A stretch of 64,000 bases of DNA from Shimia haliotis (GTDB lineage Bacteria > Pseudomonadota > Alphaproteobacteria > Rhodobacterales > Rhodobacteraceae), in contig NZ_FOSZ01000001.1 of assembly GCF_900114415.1 (NCBI RefSeq), positions 744,001 through 808,000 of the forward strand, read 5' to 3'. The notes under the pieces were generated by a model. The model was not told where the DNA came from. It saw only the letters and a program-made list of their open reading frames with translations, and ran no database searches. A program made the position numbers and the translations under genes. Positions 11,132 to 23,006 of this stretch are shown here, one piece after another; position 1 is the first letter of the stretch; the number at the start of each line of letters is the position of its first letter.

Positions 11132-11848
11132 ATGTCGATCACCCATTACGAAGTTGTTGGCAAAACTGCCGTTCTCACGCTGACGAACGGCGAAAACCGC
11201 CAAAACCCCGCCTTTGCCGCCGCCATGCTTGAGGCGATTGGCGCGGTCGAGGGCGACAAATCAGTGCGTGCGCTGGTCATCACCTCAAATGACGAAAAGA
11301 ATTGGTCGCAGGGGATTGATCTGAATTGGATGATGGGGGCACAGCAGGCAGGAAAATCCGAGGAGATCCAAACCTTCCTGCGCGACATGAACACCGTTTT
11401 TGGCAAACTTCTGACGCTACCGGTCCCCGTTATCGCATCCATCACCGGCCACGCATTCGGCAACGGCGCAATGTTGGCAAGTTGTTGTGATTTCCGCTTT
11501 ATGCGCGCCGATCGCGGCTATTTCTGCTATCCCGAGGTGGATGTGAACATCCCCTTCCTGCCCTCGATGGTCAGCTATATCCGCAAGGCTGTGCCCGAGC
11601 ATCGCTTCAATGAAATGGCCCTGACTGGACGTCGACTGACCGCAGACGAGGCCGCAGCCGACAACATCCTAATGGCCGCACTTCCCGACGCGGACGCCAC
11701 GTTCAAAGCCGCAATGGACTATGCCGCCACTTTCAACAAAGGGCGCAGCATCTTTGGCATGCAAAAACAGCGTATGCATGGCCATATCCTCGCGACCATG
11801 GCGACAGAAGACACTCCGCTGATCAACGACATGGCGGTCACGGCTTAG
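11132..11848 (+). CDS. Enoyl-CoA hydratase/isomerase family protein
   Basis: This 238-residue crotonase-fold protein has the oxyanion-hole segments (WSQGIDLNWM and ITGHAFGNGAMLASCCDFR) and a YPEVDVNIPF segment. The overall form is closest to delta3,delta2-enoyl-CoA isomerases, with a single glutamate in place of the two of hydratases. It may shift double bonds during unsaturated fatty-acid beta-oxidation, but the substrate is not assignable. CGGAG before the ATG is a fair ribosome binding site. It stands as a single gene. Confidence 0.8.
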   Translation: MSITHYEVVGKTAVLTLTNGENRQNPAFAAAMLEAIGAVEGDKSVRALVITSNDEKNWSQGIDLNWMMGAQQAGKSEEIQTFLRDMNTVFGKLLTLPVPVIASITGHAFGNGAMLASCCDFRFMRADRGYFCYPEVDVNIPFLPSMVSYIRKAVPEHRFNEMALTGRRLTADEAAADNILMAALPDADATFKAAMDYAATFNKGRSIFGMQKQRMHGHILATMATEDTPLINDMAVTA

Positions 11849-11863
11849 GCACCAAAACCGATT

Positions 11864-11887
11864 GCGCGGCCATTGACGCGGCCGCGC
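11864..11887 (+). terminator. GC-rich hairpin after the enoyl-CoA hydratase gene
   Basis: An 8-bp perfect inverted repeat (11864-11871 with 11880-11887) lies 15 bp after the stop. It has no U-tract, so it may be only a pause or processing hairpin before the tRNA. Confidence 0.4.
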
Positions 11888-11915
11888 GAACGCTCTAGCT
11901 AACAGCGCTACAGGC

Positions 11916-11989
11916 GCGGGTATGGTGAAAAGGTATCACACGAGCTTCCCAAGCTCTGGTTACGGGTTCGATTCCCGTTACCCGCTCCA
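11916..11989 (+). tRNA. tRNA-Gly (anticodon CCC)
   Basis: A full cloverleaf can be drawn: acceptor GCGGGTA (11916-11922) pairs with TACCCGC (11979-11985), the D arm is GTGA/TCAC, the anticodon loop TTCCCAA (11946-11952) has CCC at 11948-11950, and the T arm contains GGTTCGATTCC. The discriminator is T, and CCA is encoded at 11987-11989. The outermost anticodon-stem pair is a C-U mismatch. Confidence 0.93.
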
Positions 11990-12149
11990 AACTCCCTGAC
12001 ATTTCGGCAATTTTTCGCACAGCGTGGGTCGCAACACGCAGCTCTTTGCCGAAATCAGACCGTTGTGCACAACGGCTCTCTTCTCTTTCAGAATAATAGG
12101 TTAACGCGACACAAATGTTCGCAAAACCCATTGCAGGAAAGACAGCACC

Positions 12150-12344
12150 ATGCGCATTTGGACCAATATCATTGCAGTTTTTGTACTTGCCGGCCTGACG
12201 GCCTATGCCAACGCCCAAGGCATCGAGCACGCGCTCCCCATCGGCGTCGCGGCGATTGTCTGTTTCCTGGCGGGTGCCGCAGTTGCCAGCGTCACCAACA
12301 GCCTTGAGCGCATCATGCGTCCGCCGGAGTTCTTTTCGCTCTGA
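12150..12344 (+). CDS. Small hydrophobic membrane protein
   Basis: The 64-residue product has two hydrophobic stretches (about 4-22 and 30-50) and a short polar C-terminus, consistent with a two-span inner-membrane protein or a cleaved signal plus one span. AGGAAAG lies about 8 nt upstream of the ATG. It ends 3 bp before the convergent pgi stop. I recognise no family. Confidence 0.6.
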   Translation: MRIWTNIIAVFVLAGLTAYANAQGIEHALPIGVAAIVCFLAGAAVASVTNSLERIMRPPEFFSL

Positions 12345-12347
12345 CCG

Positions 12348-13940
12348 CTAGCGGTCCCGCAGATGCAAAATCCGGTCCAGCAGGCTCAGGGTTGAGCCGC
12401 TGGTGCCCTCTGGGACACCCTGCCCCTCGACGGCTGGCACCAAGCCACCAGCAAGCTCTTTGCCAAGCTCCACGCCCCATTGATCAAACGAGTTGATCCC
12501 GTAGATCACCCCTTCTACAAACACGCGATGCTCATACAGCGCCACGATCTGCCCCAAAACATAGGGCGTCAGGCGAGGATACAGCAGCGTCGTCGAAGGG
12601 CGGTTGCCGGAAAAGACGCGGTGCTTTGCCAGCTGATCCAGTTTTGCGTCTGACAAACCTTTGTCGGCCAGTTGCGCGCGCGCTTCGGCTTCTGTGCGGC
12701 CACGCAACAGCGATTCGGATTGGGCAAGGCAATTCGCAACCAAAGCACGGTGATGTTCGATCAGCTCTACCTCATGCCCTTCGGCACCAACCATGAATTC
12801 GCAGGGCACAACCTGTTGCCCCTGATGGATCAGTTGATAAAACGCGTGCTGTCCGTTGGTGCCGGGTTCGCCCCAGACCACCGGCCCCGCGACGCGATCC
12901 AGCGATGTGCCGTCCAGCGCCACGGATTTGCCGTTGGATTCCATTTCCAGTTGCTGAAGATAGGCCGGCAAACGCGCCAGACGTTGCTCATACGGCAGCA
13001 CAGCGCGTGACGGATGCCCGCAAACCTGTTGGTTCCAGATACCGACCAGCGCCAGCATCACAGGCATATTCTGCGCGAAAGGTGCAGATTGGAAATGCTG
13101 ATCCATCGCCTGCGCCCCGCGCAGAAACTTTTCAAACGCCGCAGGCCCGACCGCCAGCATAATCGACAGGCCAATTGGGCCCCACATTGAATATCGACCG
13201 CCGACCCAATCTTCAAAGCCGAACACGCGTTCTGCCGGAATACCGAAGTCCGCGCATTTCTCGACCGCAGAGGAAATCGCCACAAACCGCCCTAAGGCCG
13301 CGTCGCCGCCCGCCCATTTCAAAGCTGAGCGCGCGTTCAGCATGGTCTCCTGAGTGGTGAACGTTTTGGACGCCACAATGAACAGCGTGCTCGCCGGATC
13401 CAGCCCCGCCAGCGTGTCCGTCAGATCCGCGCCATCCACGTTGGAAATAAAGTGGCACCGCGGCCCGTCGTGATAGGGCGCCAGCGCCATCACCGCCATC
13501 AGCGGCCCCAGATCGGACCCACCGATCCCGATGTTCACCACATCCGTGATATGACCAAACGACCCATCCCTTACAGAGCGCGTAAAAGCCGCCATCCGCT
13601 CCCGCGTGGCATTGACCTCGGGCAGCACGTCTTTGCCATCAACGGAAATAGGCCCGCTGTCCAACGCACGCAGCGCCGTGTGCAATACGGCCCGCCCTTC
13701 GGTTTCGTTGATGGCCTCGCCGGCAAACATCGCCGTGCGCTTCTCGGAAACACCAGCAGCTTCAGCCAGAGCCACGAGCGCTTCTCGACCCGCCGCATCT
13801 ATTGACGTTTTGGAGTAATCAAAAAGCAACCCGTCGGTGTCGACCGAAAATCCTGCGGCCCGTGACGCATCCGCCTCAAACAAATCCGCAATCCGGCACG
13901 CCCGTGCGCTCTGTGCCATCGCGTCCAGTTCTGCCCACAT
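12348..13940 (-). CDS. pgi: Glucose-6-phosphate isomerase
   Basis: Pgi interconverts glucose-6-phosphate and fructose-6-phosphate. In bacteria using the Entner-Doudoroff route it feeds recycled hexose phosphate back to Zwf. The 530-residue protein has the family signatures VASKTFTTQETMLNA, GGRYSMWGPIGLS, GTNGQHAFYQLIHQG and INSFDQWGVELGK. I chose the ATG at 13940, with AAGGAATAAGG upstream; upstream in-frame starts would run into pgl. It is the last gene of zwf-pgl-pgi, 4 bp after the pgl stop. Confidence 0.96.
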   Translation of the reverse strand: MWAELDAMAQSARACRIADLFEADASRAAGFSVDTDGLLFDYSKTSIDAAGREALVALAEAAGVSEKRTAMFAGEAINETEGRAVLHTALRALDSGPISVDGKDVLPEVNATRERMAAFTRSVRDGSFGHITDVVNIGIGGSDLGPLMAVMALAPYHDGPRCHFISNVDGADLTDTLAGLDPASTLFIVASKTFTTQETMLNARSALKWAGGDAALGRFVAISSAVEKCADFGIPAERVFGFEDWVGGRYSMWGPIGLSIMLAVGPAAFEKFLRGAQAMDQHFQSAPFAQNMPVMLALVGIWNQQVCGHPSRAVLPYEQRLARLPAYLQQLEMESNGKSVALDGTSLDRVAGPVVWGEPGTNGQHAFYQLIHQGQQVVPCEFMVGAEGHEVELIEHHRALVANCLAQSESLLRGRTEAEARAQLADKGLSDAKLDQLAKHRVFSGNRPSTTLLYPRLTPYVLGQIVALYEHRVFVEGVIYGINSFDQWGVELGKELAGGLVPAVEGQGVPEGTSGSTLSLLDRILHLRDR

Positions 13941-13944
13941 GACC

Positions 13945-14619
13945 TTATTCCTTCGCCCAATGCACATCTGCGCCGTCCAGAACCGCCTTGATCGGCGCTT
14001 CCCGCCGTGACAGCCCATGCGCCTTTTCAAGCGCCGCCTTCTTGTCGTCGCCCTTGATCAAGACGTGCTTGCGCAGTGCGCTATCCAAAACCCGCGCCGA
14101 CAAAGTAATCCGCACGTCTGGCAAATCCGGCTTGCGTACTGGCACCAGAACCGGCGCATCCGCCGCCAAAGCGTTCTCAAGACCGTCGCTGTCGGGAAAC
14201 AACGAGGCCGTGTGCATATCCGCGCCCATTCCAAGCACCACTACATCCACTGGCATTGCACCCAGCAAGGCCGCCTCAACGTCCGCAAGAACCTCCTCCG
14301 GTTGCTCGGCGGGCGCATAAAACGGCAGGAACCGAGCCCCCAACGCGCGGTTTGTGATCAGCCGCGCTTTGACCAGTGCTGTGTTGGACCGTTCATGATC
14401 TTCCGGCACCCAACGTTCGTCCGTGAGCATCACGTTCACCCGATCCCAAGGTAGATCCACCGCACTCAGCGCATCAAACACAGGACCTGGAGTGGTGCCG
14501 CCAGGCACCGCAAACGTGACACGGTCCTTGGAGTGCAGCGCATCGGTCAAATCCTCTGCAAGCACATTGGCCAAATCCATCATCATAATGTCGGCGTCGG
14601 GATATTCGATGAAATTCAC
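13945..14619 (-). CDS. pgl: 6-phosphogluconolactonase
   Basis: Pgl hydrolyses 6-phosphogluconolactone, the Zwf product, to 6-phosphogluconate. The 224-residue protein is the DevB/SOL type, with AVPGGTTPGPVF, the MLTDERWVPEDHERSN motif and VVLGMGADMHTASLFPDS. It overlaps zwf by 4 bp (ATGA, 14616-14619) and is followed by pgi, so all three are translated as one tight operon. Confidence 0.95.
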   Translation of the reverse strand: MNFIEYPDADIMMMDLANVLAEDLTDALHSKDRVTFAVPGGTTPGPVFDALSAVDLPWDRVNVMLTDERWVPEDHERSNTALVKARLITNRALGARFLPFYAPAEQPEEVLADVEAALLGAMPVDVVVLGMGADMHTASLFPDSDGLENALAADAPVLVPVRKPDLPDVRITLSARVLDSALRKHVLIKGDDKKAALEKAHGLSRREAPIKAVLDGADVHWAKE

Positions 14620-16079
14620 TTCTCAAGTCCTTTCCAGTCGCGCCCGTCCCGGCGCATCATCAGGGCCGCGTCATCCGGTCCCGCGCTATAGGCATCATAA
14701 GGCTTGGGCGCATCGCCGCGCGCTTCCCAGCCGTGAATAATCGGATCAGTCCAGGCCCAGGCGGCCTCGACCTCGTCGTTGCGCATAAACAGCGTCTGGT
14801 TGCCGCGGATCACATCCATGATCAGCCGCTCATAGGCATCAGGTGCGTCAGCTGCGGGACCCAATGCCTCGGCAAAACTCATATCAAGCGGCACATCCAC
14901 CAACCGCATTCCCCCGGGGCCTGGCTCCTTGATGGTCACGCCCAGAGTGATGCCCTCGTTGGGCTGCAACTGAATGGTCAGCTCGTTGCGATGCCGCCCT
15001 GCTTCGGGGCCAAAAATCGAATGCGGCGTGTCTTTGAACACCACGGTGATTTCACTGTCACGATGGCTCAGACGTTTGCCCGTGCGCAGATAAAACGGCG
15101 TGCCCGCCCAACGCCAGTTGTTCAGATGGCACTTCAGCGCGATAAAGCTCTCGGTTTTGGACCGCTCATTGCCGACGTCCTCGCGATAACTCAACGCGCC
15201 GTCGCTGGCCGTGTATTGGCCGCGCACAATATGATGCGGCTGCACGCCGTCCAGCGCGCGGATGACCTTCAGTTTTTCGTCGCGCACCGCGTCGGGGTCA
15301 AAATGCGCGGGCGGCTCCATCGCAATCAGGCACAGGAGCTGCATCAGGTGGTTCTGCACCATGTCACGCATTGCGCCGGCGCGCTCGTAATACTCGCCCC
15401 GCCCCTCGACACCTACGCTCTCGGCCACGGTGATCTGGATGTGATCGATGTATTGCGCATTCCACAGCGGTTCAAACAACATATTACCAAAGCGCACCGC
15501 CATCAGGTTCTGAACGGTCTCTTTGCCAAGGTAATGGTCGATCCGGTAGATCTGCCCTTCGTCAAAATACTGTGCCAGTTGCGCATTCAGCGCCTGAGCG
15601 GTTTCAAGATCACGCCCAAAGGGCTTTTCGACCACCACACGACTGTCTGAATCGGTCAATCCAAACCGCTCAAGCCGTTCCGCGATATCGGAAAACAAAC
15701 TCGGCCCGACAGAGAAATAAAACGCGCGAACCGCGTCTTGGGCTTCGCCTGTCGCGACCAAGTCCGACAACTTTTGCCATCCCATATCGCCACGCGCATC
15801 AATCGCAACGTAATCAACATGCGCACAAAAACCGGCAACCGAGGCCTCATTCAGGGCCAGTTCACCGGCAAATTCCCGAAGCGCATCGCGCACAAAATCA
15901 CGGTATTGCGCCGCATCCAGATCCCGTCGCGCCGCGCCGATCAGGCGGCAATCGTCCGACATCTGCCCTGCACAGAACCGTTTGAACAAGGCCGGCAGAA
16001 TTTTTCTCCGTGCGAGATCGCCGGTGCCACCAATCACAACAAGATCAAACGCTTGAACCGGAATAGTTCGCGAAACCAT
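14616..16079 (-). CDS. zwf: Glucose-6-phosphate 1-dehydrogenase
   Basis: Zwf oxidises glucose-6-phosphate with NAD(P)+, opening the Entner-Doudoroff and pentose phosphate routes. The 487-residue protein has the N-terminal dinucleotide motif GGTGDLARRKILPAL and the signature RIDHYLGKETVQNL, which carries the substrate lysine and catalytic histidine. It is the first gene of zwf-pgl-pgi. A 16-bp perfect palindrome of LacI type lies 49-64 bp upstream of the start. Confidence 0.97.
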   Translation of the reverse strand: MVSRTIPVQAFDLVVIGGTGDLARRKILPALFKRFCAGQMSDDCRLIGAARRDLDAAQYRDFVRDALREFAGELALNEASVAGFCAHVDYVAIDARGDMGWQKLSDLVATGEAQDAVRAFYFSVGPSLFSDIAERLERFGLTDSDSRVVVEKPFGRDLETAQALNAQLAQYFDEGQIYRIDHYLGKETVQNLMAVRFGNMLFEPLWNAQYIDHIQITVAESVGVEGRGEYYERAGAMRDMVQNHLMQLLCLIAMEPPAHFDPDAVRDEKLKVIRALDGVQPHHIVRGQYTASDGALSYREDVGNERSKTESFIALKCHLNNWRWAGTPFYLRTGKRLSHRDSEITVVFKDTPHSIFGPEAGRHRNELTIQLQPNEGITLGVTIKEPGPGGMRLVDVPLDMSFAEALGPAADAPDAYERLIMDVIRGNQTLFMRNDEVEAAWAWTDPIIHGWEARGDAPKPYDAYSAGPDDAALMMRRDGRDWKGLEK

Positions 16080-16127
16080 TGTCTTCGTCTTCCTCGCCCA
16101 CCACGCTTGGCGCGGTACTGTTGAATT

Positions 16128-16143
16128 TCGTTAGCGCTAACGA
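16128..16143. promoter_or_regulatory. LacI-type palindromic operator before zwf
   Basis: TCGTTAGCGCTAACGA is a perfect 16-bp palindrome centred on a CG-flanked GC core, the usual shape of a LacI-family operator. It lies between divergent zwf (start 16079) and the radical SAM gene (start 16280) and is closer to zwf. Control of hexose catabolism by a LacI-type sugar repressor encoded elsewhere is inferred. Confidence 0.65.
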
Positions 16144-16279
16144 TTGTGTTAACGCCGGTCTAACACCGCGACTGTATCACCGCAAGCGTGCATCACAACT
16201 GTGTCAGCCCAAACCAAAGCTCTTTACCTGCCCGCGGCTTAAGCGCTACCCCGAAACGGCAAACAGGAATGACAGGCCC

Positions 16280-17221
16280 ATGAAAGACACTGCAGACACC
16301 GCAAAATTCGTTGATCCGATGGTCACAGCCAAGGGTGAGGCGCGTGCAACCGTCTCTCTCACGGATCCGCAGACGCTGTGGTTCAATACCGGCACGCTCT
16401 GCAATATTGAATGCGAGAACTGTTATATCCTGTCTTCGCCCACCAATGACGCGCTGGTCTATCTGACTGCGGATGAGGTGGGCAACTATCTTGATCAGCT
16501 GGATGCGCGAAACTGGAGCGTTCGCGAAATCGGTTTCACCGGCGGCGAGCCGTTCATGAACCCTGAAATGGTTGAAATGACCCGCCGCGCGCTGGAGCGT
16601 GGCTATGAGGTTCTGATCCTTACCAATGCCATGCAACCCATGCAGCGCCGCCGTGTAAAAGAAGGTTTGCTTGGCCTCAAAGACGCCTATGCCGATAAGT
16701 TGACGTTCCGAATTTCGGTCGATCACTACGGCGCGGACTTGCACGACAAGGAACGTGGCAGCGGCAGCTTTGAACGCACACTGGACGGCATGCGCTGGCT
16801 GCGTGACAACGGCTTTCATATGTCCGTTGCCGGTCGGACGGTCTGGGGCGAAACGGATACCGAGTCCCGTGCTGGATATGCCGAACTCTTCAAACAGGAA
16901 AACTTTAACATAGATGCGCAAAGCCCTGCGACGACTGTTCTTTTTCCGGAAATGGACGAAACCGTTGATGTACCGGAAATCACAACGGAGTGCTGGTCGA
17001 TTCTGAACAAATCACCCTCTGAGGTGATGTGTTCCAACTCTCGCATGGTGGTGCGCCACAAGGGGGCTGACGCGCCTTCTGTGATCGCCTGTACCCTGCT
17101 GCCATATGATCCGCAGTTCGATTTGGGCCAGACCTTGGAAGAGGCTGAGCGCGACGTGGCGCTCAACCATCCGCATTGTGCGAAATTCTGTGTGCTTGGC
17201 GGCGCAAGCTGCTCCGCTTAA
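16280..17221 (+). CDS. Radical SAM protein of unknown function
   Basis: The CNIECENCY segment (about residues 31-39) is the CxxxCxxC motif that binds the [4Fe-4S] cluster of radical SAM enzymes. It is followed by a GFTGGEPFMNPE motif typical of SPASM/MoaA-like members. The C-terminus has further cysteines (CTLLP, then HPHCAKFCVLGGASC) that could bind an auxiliary cluster. The 313-residue product is best started at the ATG at 16280; upstream in-frame sequence overlaps the zwf promoter. Substrate unknown. Its stop overlaps that of the convergent DUF2855 gene. Confidence 0.8.
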   Translation: MKDTADTAKFVDPMVTAKGEARATVSLTDPQTLWFNTGTLCNIECENCYILSSPTNDALVYLTADEVGNYLDQLDARNWSVREIGFTGGEPFMNPEMVEMTRRALERGYEVLILTNAMQPMQRRRVKEGLLGLKDAYADKLTFRISVDHYGADLHDKERGSGSFERTLDGMRWLRDNGFHMSVAGRTVWGETDTESRAGYAELFKQENFNIDAQSPATTVLFPEMDETVDVPEITTECWSILNKSPSEVMCSNSRMVVRHKGADAPSVIACTLLPYDPQFDLGQTLEEAERDVALNHPHCAKFCVLGGASCSA

Positions 17222-18282
17222 AGACTCACCACATGGCCGTCGCGGGCATTTGCTTTGCCCGTGGCCAAGTCGCCATAGACCTCGGCAACTGCCTCCAACC
17301 CGTTGTGATCCTTCAGATCCAGCCAAGCACTCGCGTCCGCTGCCAACCGTTTCCAGCCCGCCGTGATCTGCCGTTCAATCTCTCCTGGTCCCCATTCTGC
17401 ACGGCGCTTCTCGATCTGACTTGGCGCAAAAAAGAACTGCGGCTTCACGCCCGCCAATTCCTGTTTGGGTTTGAACTGATCCCAATGGCTGGTACCCACC
17501 GCGCTGGAATGGCGCAGCTCATCCGCCAAATGTGCGTGCAAGCGTTGTTTGACCTCGGCATTGCCCGACATATCGACATACACCGACGGCACCTTCTCCA
17601 GCGCCTCGATGTCACCATATGTCACCACACTATCCGCACCTGACTGTGCCGCCACATAATCGGCATTGCCACTTGAGGTCAGGCCAACAACCTTCACGGG
17701 ACTGCCTTCGAGCTCGCTAAGAAACTTGCACAAACCGAGCCCTGTTTTGGATGAAGCAGATCCCACAATTACTTGTTTAGCATCAAAAAACTGATTGTCC
17801 TGCAACCAGTCCGACAGCAGGAAAGACGTCGCAAGCAGCGGCTGCAGCAAGGACTGATATCCTTCCTGATCGGGCGCTTTCTCCGTCGTCCGCGTGTACC
17901 GGTTGTAAACCACCGGCAGCTTTGCGCGATGCTCCGATGCGTCCAGAACCGTCTTGCCGCCCATATCTTGTGGGGTGATCACCAATTCGTCCGCCATCGG
18001 CCAGAACCCATAAAGGCGCTCGCCCACCGCGAGCACATCAGACGTGCTTTCGACAACGTCGGCAAAACCCCAGACCGGCACGATGCCCTGACCTTCGATC
18101 CCAGTCGGGAAAAAATGCCAATAGCCGATCACAAATCCTGTGGCCGCATAGGTCACGTTGTTGGCTGTCAACGCAAAGCGCCTGATCTTCATCCGTGCTT
18201 GCCCGTCCGCCAACGGCGTGTCCGGCACGGTCTGAAGCTGTGTCTGTGTGATGTCCGTCTGATCCACCAAAATGCGTTGCAT
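17218..18282 (-). CDS. DUF2855 family protein
   Basis: The 354-residue protein matches the DUF2855 pattern: an N-terminal half with a GroES-like feel (MKIRRFALTANNVTYAATG, a GIVPVWGFADVVES segment) and a Rossmann-like segment (VIVGSASSKTGLGLCKFL, VVGLTSSGNADYV). It looks like a diverged medium-chain quinone oxidoreductase without the zinc site. No substrate is known. The ATG at 18282 is preceded by AGGAGG, a strong ribosome binding site; an upstream in-frame start is not needed. Confidence 0.72.
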   Translation of the reverse strand: MQRILVDQTDITQTQLQTVPDTPLADGQARMKIRRFALTANNVTYAATGFVIGYWHFFPTGIEGQGIVPVWGFADVVESTSDVLAVGERLYGFWPMADELVITPQDMGGKTVLDASEHRAKLPVVYNRYTRTTEKAPDQEGYQSLLQPLLATSFLLSDWLQDNQFFDAKQVIVGSASSKTGLGLCKFLSELEGSPVKVVGLTSSGNADYVAAQSGADSVVTYGDIEALEKVPSVYVDMSGNAEVKQRLHAHLADELRHSSAVGTSHWDQFKPKQELAGVKPQFFFAPSQIEKRRAEWGPGEIERQITAGWKRLAADASAWLDLKDHNGLEAVAEVYGDLATGKANARDGHVVSL

Positions 18283-18376
18283 GCCCGCGCCTCCTCCTAA
18301 GTTTCGTGAAACCATAGGCCGGTCCAGCATTCGGGCAGAAGACCACCTCGCCCTTGGCAACGCCACGTCACAGACC

Positions 18377-19087
18377 TCAGTTCAATTCCGGTGAGCGCCA
18401 GTATTTGGTGCCTTCGGCACTTGCGTTTACTCGCCAGCCTTTCTTGTCGAGAACAAAGAAAGAGCGCCCGTCCACAAACCGCACGTTTTCCTCGTCGCGC
18501 CCCTCATCAGACATACTGCCCATGCCGGCGGTGGCATCAAATCCGTTGATGACAAAGCTGTCAAAATCGGCTCGCGTTTCGAAAATAATGACAAACTGGG
18601 TTTCAAACCCGCCTATGCCAAACGCCGCGCCAAGACCGCCGCTGCCCATGTTCATATACGTCCGACCGCCATCCGGAGCGACAGCCACGCCGCGCCCATA
18701 TCCCGCTGCAACAGGGAAAATCGTCACCTTGCGTGTATCAAACGCCGCAAATCCGGCACTGGATTGGTAAAGAGCGTTTGCATCGGCGTTGTCGCGCAGA
18801 AGTCGCGCCAAAATCTGATCCGACATCGCATCCAGCCGTGCGCGCGTTTGCTCCGGTGTTTCCTCGTTGGACAGCAGTTCTCCTGTGGATTCGATGCTGT
18901 TGCCAACCGCCTCAGCCCCTTTGTTGATGGCGCCGCCAACCGCCTCGGCCCCTTCGCCTATCGCCTCGCCGGTTTGCTCGGCGCCCTTCTTGATCTTCTG
19001 CCACACATTCTCCGCCTGCGCGCCTTGCATGGGTCCAATCGCCACCGCCATGGCCAAAAGCCCGGCCCGCATACCAAATCGGGTCAT
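18377..19087 (-). CDS. Exported SYLF-domain lipid-binding protein
   Basis: The 236-residue product begins with a signal peptide (about 1-24, ending GAQA). It then has a repetitive Gly/Ala/Glu helix (GAEQTGEAIGEGAEAVGGA) and a SYLF/YSC84 domain (about 85-235: SSAGFAAFDTRKVTIFPVAAGYGRGV, GSGGLGAAFGIGGFETQFV, FFVLDKKGW). SYLF domains bind phosphoinositides in eukaryotes; the bacterial periplasmic role is unknown. GGAGGACG supports the ATG at 19087. It is divergent from gyrA. Confidence 0.78.
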   Translation of the reverse strand: MTRFGMRAGLLAMAVAIGPMQGAQAENVWQKIKKGAEQTGEAIGEGAEAVGGAINKGAEAVGNSIESTGELLSNEETPEQTRARLDAMSDQILARLLRDNADANALYQSSAGFAAFDTRKVTIFPVAAGYGRGVAVAPDGGRTYMNMGSGGLGAAFGIGGFETQFVIIFETRADFDSFVINGFDATAGMGSMSDEGRDEENVRFVDGRSFFVLDKKGWRVNASAEGTKYWRSPELN

Positions 19088-19339
19088 TTCACGTCCTCCG
19101 CACCAACCGCTGATGTTGGCTTTGATCTTGTGCGCAATTGCCTTGGTGAACAAGGGAGATTCCAACGCCTAATAATTGCGCCCCGCTCACTGCAGGCAAA
19201 CCCGGCGACAGACCGAAAACACCGGCATTTTCACGCTTCAGATCGCCGCCCGTCACCTCAGCCATTGCACCCTATATCCTGCCTCTGATATACTGTTTGT
19301 AACAAGATATTGAACGCCACAAAGAAGCGAGACTGGGAC

Positions 19340-22072
<2,733 letters not shown>

Positions 22073-22224
22073 ATTGATCCTACATGAGGGCACAGTCGAC
22101 TAAAAAGCAACGCATGAAGTAATTCAGCTGCTCTAAGGTCGCCATTCGATCGAAAATCGCCTAAAGACAGGGATGAGGTAAAGTACGAATTCAACCATCG
22201 CTTTCATTACGGGAGAAACAAGAA

Positions 22225-22947
22225 ATGACTTTCCGGACGCTTTCAGCAGCTGTAGTAGCAAGCTTATTGGTAGCAGGTACCGCTCAGGCGCAGCAATATA
22301 ACGGCGATATCAGCTTTGGGCTATATAACAATAGTGGCGATACTTCCCGATTTGGGGCGGAAACGCTTGGCTACTTATATAGTAGGAGCAGTTTTGAGTT
22401 TGGCGGAGCGTGGGGTGCCCAATTTGACCTAGGCGGCGCGGCGATCTTCGGCGACAACGCTCAGCCTGCCGTTGGCGGGCACCTTTTCTACAATGTGAAT
22501 GAAAACATTTCGCTGGGCGCCTTTTATGCTCATGAAGGCTACCTACGAGCACGCGCTCCTGGCGAGTCCTTTGGCGACGCGCAACACTACGGACTGGAAT
22601 TCCACTACTCTCAAGCCAATATCGAAATGAACGGTTATTACGGCAAATACAAACCAGATTGCTGCAGCAATCGCGATCTTGCTGGGATAGATGCAAAATT
22701 TGGTATCGGAACTGTTCCCGGCCTTAAAATCGTCGCCGGCATGCACGGATCCTTCAATGGCGCTGATGATTTCTATTGGTATGGCGGCGCGGAGAAAGAC
22801 TACAGCAACAACATGACATTTGGCGCGCGGTATTCAAGAGACGACGATGAGAATGTCTTTGGGCTGTATGCGGACTACAAATTCGGCTCTGGCGCGAAGT
22901 TCAGTATGAGAGGTCTTGGTTCTGCAATGCGCGGCGATCACAACTAA
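22225..22947 (+). CDS. Putative outer-membrane beta-barrel protein
   Basis: This 240-residue protein has a clear signal peptide ending in AQA. The mature part is rich in Gly, Tyr, Phe and alternating hydrophobic residues (SLGAFYAHEGYL, MTFGARYSRDDDENVFGLYADYKFG), as in outer-membrane barrels or porin-like proteins. GGGAGAAACAAGAA before the ATG is a good ribosome binding site. It lies at the edge of a low-density, lower-GC stretch, so recent arrival is possible. No family recognised. Confidence 0.6.
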   Translation: MTFRTLSAAVVASLLVAGTAQAQQYNGDISFGLYNNSGDTSRFGAETLGYLYSRSSFEFGGAWGAQFDLGGAAIFGDNAQPAVGGHLFYNVNENISLGAFYAHEGYLRARAPGESFGDAQHYGLEFHYSQANIEMNGYYGKYKPDCCSNRDLAGIDAKFGIGTVPGLKIVAGMHGSFNGADDFYWYGGAEKDYSNNMTFGARYSRDDDENVFGLYADYKFGSGAKFSMRGLGSAMRGDHN

Positions 22948-22962
22948 ACTGGCTCAACAAAC

Positions 22963-22997
22963 CCGTTTCAAGCGACAAAAAATGTCGCTTGAAACGG
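22963..22997 (+). terminator. Perfect 15-bp stem-loop after the outer-membrane gene
   Basis: Bases 22963-22977 pair perfectly with 22983-22997 around a 5-A loop. No clear T-run follows, but the position 15 bp after the stop fits a terminator. It lies immediately before the pseudogene. Confidence 0.5.
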
Positions 22998-23006
22998 TAC
23001 GATCAT

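Noticed and set aside
14733-15650. 305-codon plus-strand open frame
   Set aside because: Antisense to zwf, which carries clear family motifs.
16149-16164. CtrA-like motif near zwf
   Set aside because: The second half-site is CTAAC instead of TTAAC, and the LacI-type palindrome explains the region better.
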